64,000 nucleotides of DNA. Source: Pseudochelatococcus sp047501465 (GTDB taxonomy: Bacteria; Pseudomonadota; Alphaproteobacteria; Rhizobiales; Beijerinckiaceae). The translations under genes and the position numbers were made by a program. The notes beneath the pieces were generated by a model, which saw nothing but the letters and a program-made list of their open reading frames with translations, was not told the origin of the DNA and did not search any database. How positions within the stretch are numbered: the stretch's first letter is position 1; each line of letters starts with the position of its first letter. Shown here in pieces: positions 63,853 to 64,000 of this stretch. The stretch spans positions 930,001 through 994,000 of the forward strand of contig NZ_JAZDRL010000002.1 in assembly GCF_047501465.1 (NCBI RefSeq). The letters are read 5' to 3'.

Positions 63853-64000
63853 ACATTACGTTGCTGAGTGCCTATCATGCGAACCGTACCAGCGCTATGG
63901 GCGCGCAGAGGGAGACTTCGACCAATACACATCATGATAATAAATATGTATCAGCTATTATCTCATCAAAATATTCAGGGCAGCGGTTGTTCTTGCGGCT

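Overview
The window looks like a chromosomal segment of an alphaproteobacterium of the order Hyphomicrobiales (Rhizobiales). The 16S gene has an alphaproteobacterial sequence. The rRNA operon order is 16S, tRNA-Ile, tRNA-Ala, 23S, 5S, tRNA-fMet. Typical genes of the order are present: a DUF2865 protein, SciP, a Bradyrhizobium-type PmtA methyltransferase and EcfG-type (GGAAC-N16-CGTT) stress promoters. I cannot name the genus from the sequence alone. No prophage, insertion sequence or CRISPR array was seen.

Layout. 1-11.6 kb is housekeeping: DUF2865 protein, MarR regulator, creA, leuA with a possible leucine leader peptide, a class II DAHP synthase, glutathione reductase, rpiA, gph and tRNA-Val. 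11.7-20.6 kb is a glycan locus: a membrane glycosyltransferase, then eight tightly packed genes for a HAD phosphatase, GtrA, a membrane GT fused to a uridine-kinase-like domain, a class II aldolase, two nucleotidyltransferases, a GT2 enzyme and a GDPD-like phosphodiesterase. 20.6-29.7 kb holds cytochrome c, folK/folB, an HPP protein, pmtA, mnmA, sciP, an S24 repressor and polA. 29.7-35.8 kb is the rRNA operon. 35.8-37.6 kb is a decayed zone with a partial copy of the tRNA-fMet 3' end and a broken BatD-like gene.

37.6-49.7 kb is a stress and storage-sugar island: otsB, a GH15 enzyme, otsA, a DUF892 ferritin-like protein, a debranching enzyme, a GT4 enzyme, several very small proteins, MgtC and a glycine-zipper stress protein. 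Five EcfG-like promoters lie inside it, two of them exact matches to the consensus.

49.7-61.2 kb is the most unusual part. Four minus-strand genes joined by 4-base overlaps encode a LuxE-like acyl-protein synthetase, a LuxC reductase fused to a PaaK-like adenylating domain, a second PaaK-like enzyme, and an RsbW-like ATPase domain fused to a GNAT acetyltransferase domain. Facing away from them is a partner-switching set: a membrane-bound SpoIIE/RsbU phosphatase, an RsbW-like ATPase and a STAS protein, followed by a SulP transporter that carries its own STAS domain. I propose this as a regulated fatty-acyl activation and reduction system with no luciferase. The window ends with a BaiN-type flavoprotein and a photolyase.
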